64,000 nucleotides of DNA from Sipunculus nudus (taxonomy: Eukaryota > Annelida > Sipuncula > Golfingiida > Sipunculidae), in contig JAPPUL010000084.1 in assembly GCA_026874595.1 (NCBI GenBank), positions 62,001 to 126,000 of the forward strand. Direction: 5' to 3'. A program made the position numbers and the translations under genes. The number at the start of each line of letters is the position of its first letter. The first letter of the stretch is position 1. Below, piece after piece: positions 62,566-64,000 of this stretch. The notes below the pieces were generated by a model. The model did not search any database. It had not been told where the DNA came from and worked only from the letters and a program-made list of their open reading frames with translations.

Positions 62566-62584
62566 AAACTAAAACTTCCAAAAA
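62553..62584. repeat. 16-bp tandem duplication across the start of the thioredoxin-like gene
   Basis: CTAAAACTTCCAAAAA occurs twice exactly. On the gene strand this doubles TTGGAAG, so one copy is the start codon region and the other may act as ribosome-binding site. Confidence 0.95.
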
Positions 62585-62680
62585 CCAGAATAAAAGATAT
62601 TATTTGCATTATACAGGACTATCATAATATAAAAATAAACATAAGTGGATTAAAGAGGTAAAAAAAGGGCTAATAAATAT

Positions 62681-62707
62681 TACAGATAAAAAATAAAGAG
62701 CCGATTA
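62681..62707 (+). promoter_or_regulatory. Possible sigma-28-like promoter before flgF
   Basis: TACA (62681-62684), a 15-bp spacer and GCCGATTA (62700-62707) match the TAAA-N15-GCCGATAA flagellar promoter at ten of twelve bases. It lies about 125 bp before the flgF start. Confidence 0.45.
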
Positions 62708-62832
62708 GAGAAAGAGTAGAGAGGATGGGTGATATAGAAAGGTGGTATAGAAAGGGTTGATGGAGGGAACTGACCTTTATAGATAGTTAGAGTGTAATGT
62801 TATAAAGTAAGAAAAAGTGAAAGGAGCAATAG

Positions 62833-63687
62833 ATGGTAAGAGGATTGTACACGGGTGCAAGTGGAATGCTTGCAGAATGGGAGAGAATGAACGTGGTCTC
62901 AAACAACTTAGCAAATATAAATACGACAGGGTATAAACGGGATGAGGCAATAACAAAGTCTTTTCCGGAGATGCTTTTGCGGCGCCTAGATGACAATGGA
63001 GTAGTAAAGGTGCCTTCTGGTTCGTATGACATAGCTCCTTATGTAGGCAAGGTAGGAACTGGGGTTGAAGTAAGTAATATACATACAAGACAAGGTCAAG
63101 GTAGTTTAAAGAGTACAGGCAATGATTTTGATTTAGCACTTGGTGGGCGTGGTTTTTTCGTAGTGAAGACTGACAGAGGGCTTATGTTCACACGGGATGG
63201 TAGTTTCACAATAGACAAGCAAGCTTATTTGGTAACTAAAGAAGGGCATAGGGTACAAGGGGAGGGAGGCGACATAAGGGTAAAAGTAAATAATCTAAAG
63301 ATAGACGAAGAGGGGCAAATATTTATAAATGAAGAGTATGCAAGTGAGGATCTTGGAAGTTTTGCAGATAAGAGTACAAATTCATGGGAAAGGCCTTATA
63401 AATTAGATAGGTTACGTATAGTGAATTTTTATAATATAAATGGGCTTGAGAAGGTGGGACATAATTTCTATGAGGAGACGAAAGTAAGCGGTGAGGCAAG
63501 AGACATGCCAAAGGGGGAGGGCAGAGCAAAAGTGTTTCAAGGCTATTTAGAAATGTCTAATGTAAATCCGGTAGTAGAGATGGTACGGATGATAGAAGTA
63601 CAAAGGAGTTACGAGGCTAACCAGCGTACGATACTGGCACACGACAGCTTACTTGAGAAGGCAGTAAACGAGATAGGCAGAGTCTAG
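62833..63687 (+). CDS. flgF: Flagellar proximal rod protein, FlgF type
   Basis: 284 residues. The rod signature VRGLYTGASGMLAEWERMNVVSNNLANINTTGYKRDEA opens it. The C-terminal motif GYLEMSNVNPVVEMVRMIEVQRSYEANQRTI is common to rod and hook proteins. FPEMLLRRLDDNGVVKVPSGSYDIAP closely resembles spirochaetal FlgF (also called FlhO-type). AAAGGAG lies before the ATG. flgG begins 51 bp later, completing the usual pair. Confidence 0.94.
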   Translation: MVRGLYTGASGMLAEWERMNVVSNNLANINTTGYKRDEAITKSFPEMLLRRLDDNGVVKVPSGSYDIAPYVGKVGTGVEVSNIHTRQGQGSLKSTGNDFDLALGGRGFFVVKTDRGLMFTRDGSFTIDKQAYLVTKEGHRVQGEGGDIRVKVNNLKIDEEGQIFINEEYASEDLGSFADKSTNSWERPYKLDRLRIVNFYNINGLEKVGHNFYEETKVSGEARDMPKGEGRAKVFQGYLEMSNVNPVVEMVRMIEVQRSYEANQRTILAHDSLLEKAVNEIGRV

Positions 63688-63738
63688 GATATATAAAGAA
63701 ATGGTAAAAATATAATATTGTAAGGGGATAAATAGAAT

Positions 63739-64000
63739 ATGATAAAATCGTTATGGACAGCAGCAAGTGGGATGACGGCACAACAATTTAATATAGACAC
63801 AGTATCAAACAACTTATCAAATGTAAATACAGTAGGTTTTAAGAAGGGGCGAGCAGAGTTTCAGGACTTGATATATCAAACGTTGCGAGAGGCGGGGACA
63901 AGCTCATCAGTAGACAGTGAATATCCGGGTGCATTACAATCGGGGCTGGGAGTGAAGGTATCAGCAAAACAGAAGATGTATACCCAAGGTTCTTTGAAGC
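63739..64000 (+). CDS. flgG: Flagellar distal rod protein FlgG (partial, cut by window end)
   Basis: The first 87 codons: IKSLWTAASGMTAQQFNIDTVSNNLSNVNTVGFKKGRAEFQDLIYQTLREAG, then SSVDSEYPGALQSGLGVKV. This is the standard FlgG N-terminus. The rest lies outside the window. AAGGGG is present about 12 nt before the ATG. Confidence 0.94.
   Translation, partial: MIKSLWTAASGMTAQQFNIDTVSNNLSNVNTVGFKKGRAEFQDLIYQTLREAGTSSSVDSEYPGALQSGLGVKVSAKQKMYTQGSLK

Overview
The window looks like a chromosomal piece of a low-GC, double-membraned, motile bacterium, most likely a spirochaete. The flagellar proteins point that way: FlgK and the FlgF/FlgG-type rod proteins read like spirochaetal family members, and the flgN-flgK-flgL-fliW-csrA order fits. 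LpxC, an LpxL-type acyltransferase and Lol transporter parts argue for an LPS or LOS outer membrane, so Treponema and Borrelia are unlikely. I cannot fix the genus from sequence alone. I saw no rRNA, tRNA, CRISPR array, insertion sequence or prophage.

Layout. 0-0.6 kb: the 3' remnant of an Rhs-family gene. 0.8-5.1 kb: minus-strand cupin, M15 peptidase, miaB, queA and a metallo-beta-lactamase hydrolase. 5.4-9.4 kb: fliG, a C-terminal processing protease and bioB. 9.6-14.9 kb: envelope genes (glycosyltransferase, lpxC, lolC/E-like, lolD, a 77-residue unknown, lpxL-like). 14.9-21.9 kb: two large divergent unknowns, a 1418-residue acidic membrane TPR protein and a 730-residue exported protein. 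22-26.4 kb: nfu, a small membrane protein, pheT, a ZapB-like coiled coil and zapA. 26.4-30 kb: an 11-bp minisatellite, thiC, rnhA and a U32 peptidase. 30-34.7 kb: a one-chain helicase-nuclease and mutL. 34.8-40.2 kb: an orphan dppB-like permease and a TRAP transporter with two tandem binding-protein genes. 40.5-48 kb: an RND/MMPL exporter, cobamide genes (cobQ, cobD, a CobT-like UPF0284 gene), panB and a small membrane protein. 48.2-50.2 kb: a DegP-type protease and a lone trpC. 50.4-55.2 kb: the flagellar hook-filament junction operon with the fliW-csrA switch. 55.2-57 kb: tatA-tatA-tatC. 57-62.6 kb: a UbiA-type prenyltransferase, a lipoprotein candidate, a cation exchanger, purD, purE and a thioredoxin-like protein. 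62.8-64 kb: flgF and the start of flgG.

The genes fit a motile organism that makes biotin, thiamine and pantothenate precursors, finishes or remodels cobamides, and probably imports 2-oxo acids by a TRAP system. The most unusual feature is the number of short perfect tandem duplications (10-18 bp units) between genes, across gene ends and inside coding sequence. They include a 12-copy 11-bp array upstream of thiC and in-frame repeats in TatC, the UbiA-type enzyme and the TPR protein. Other points of interest are a TatC with an extra periplasmic segment of about 100 residues, a thioredoxin-like protein with WAGTC in place of WCGPC, and a duplicated dctP whose 156-bp upstream region is almost identical in both copies.
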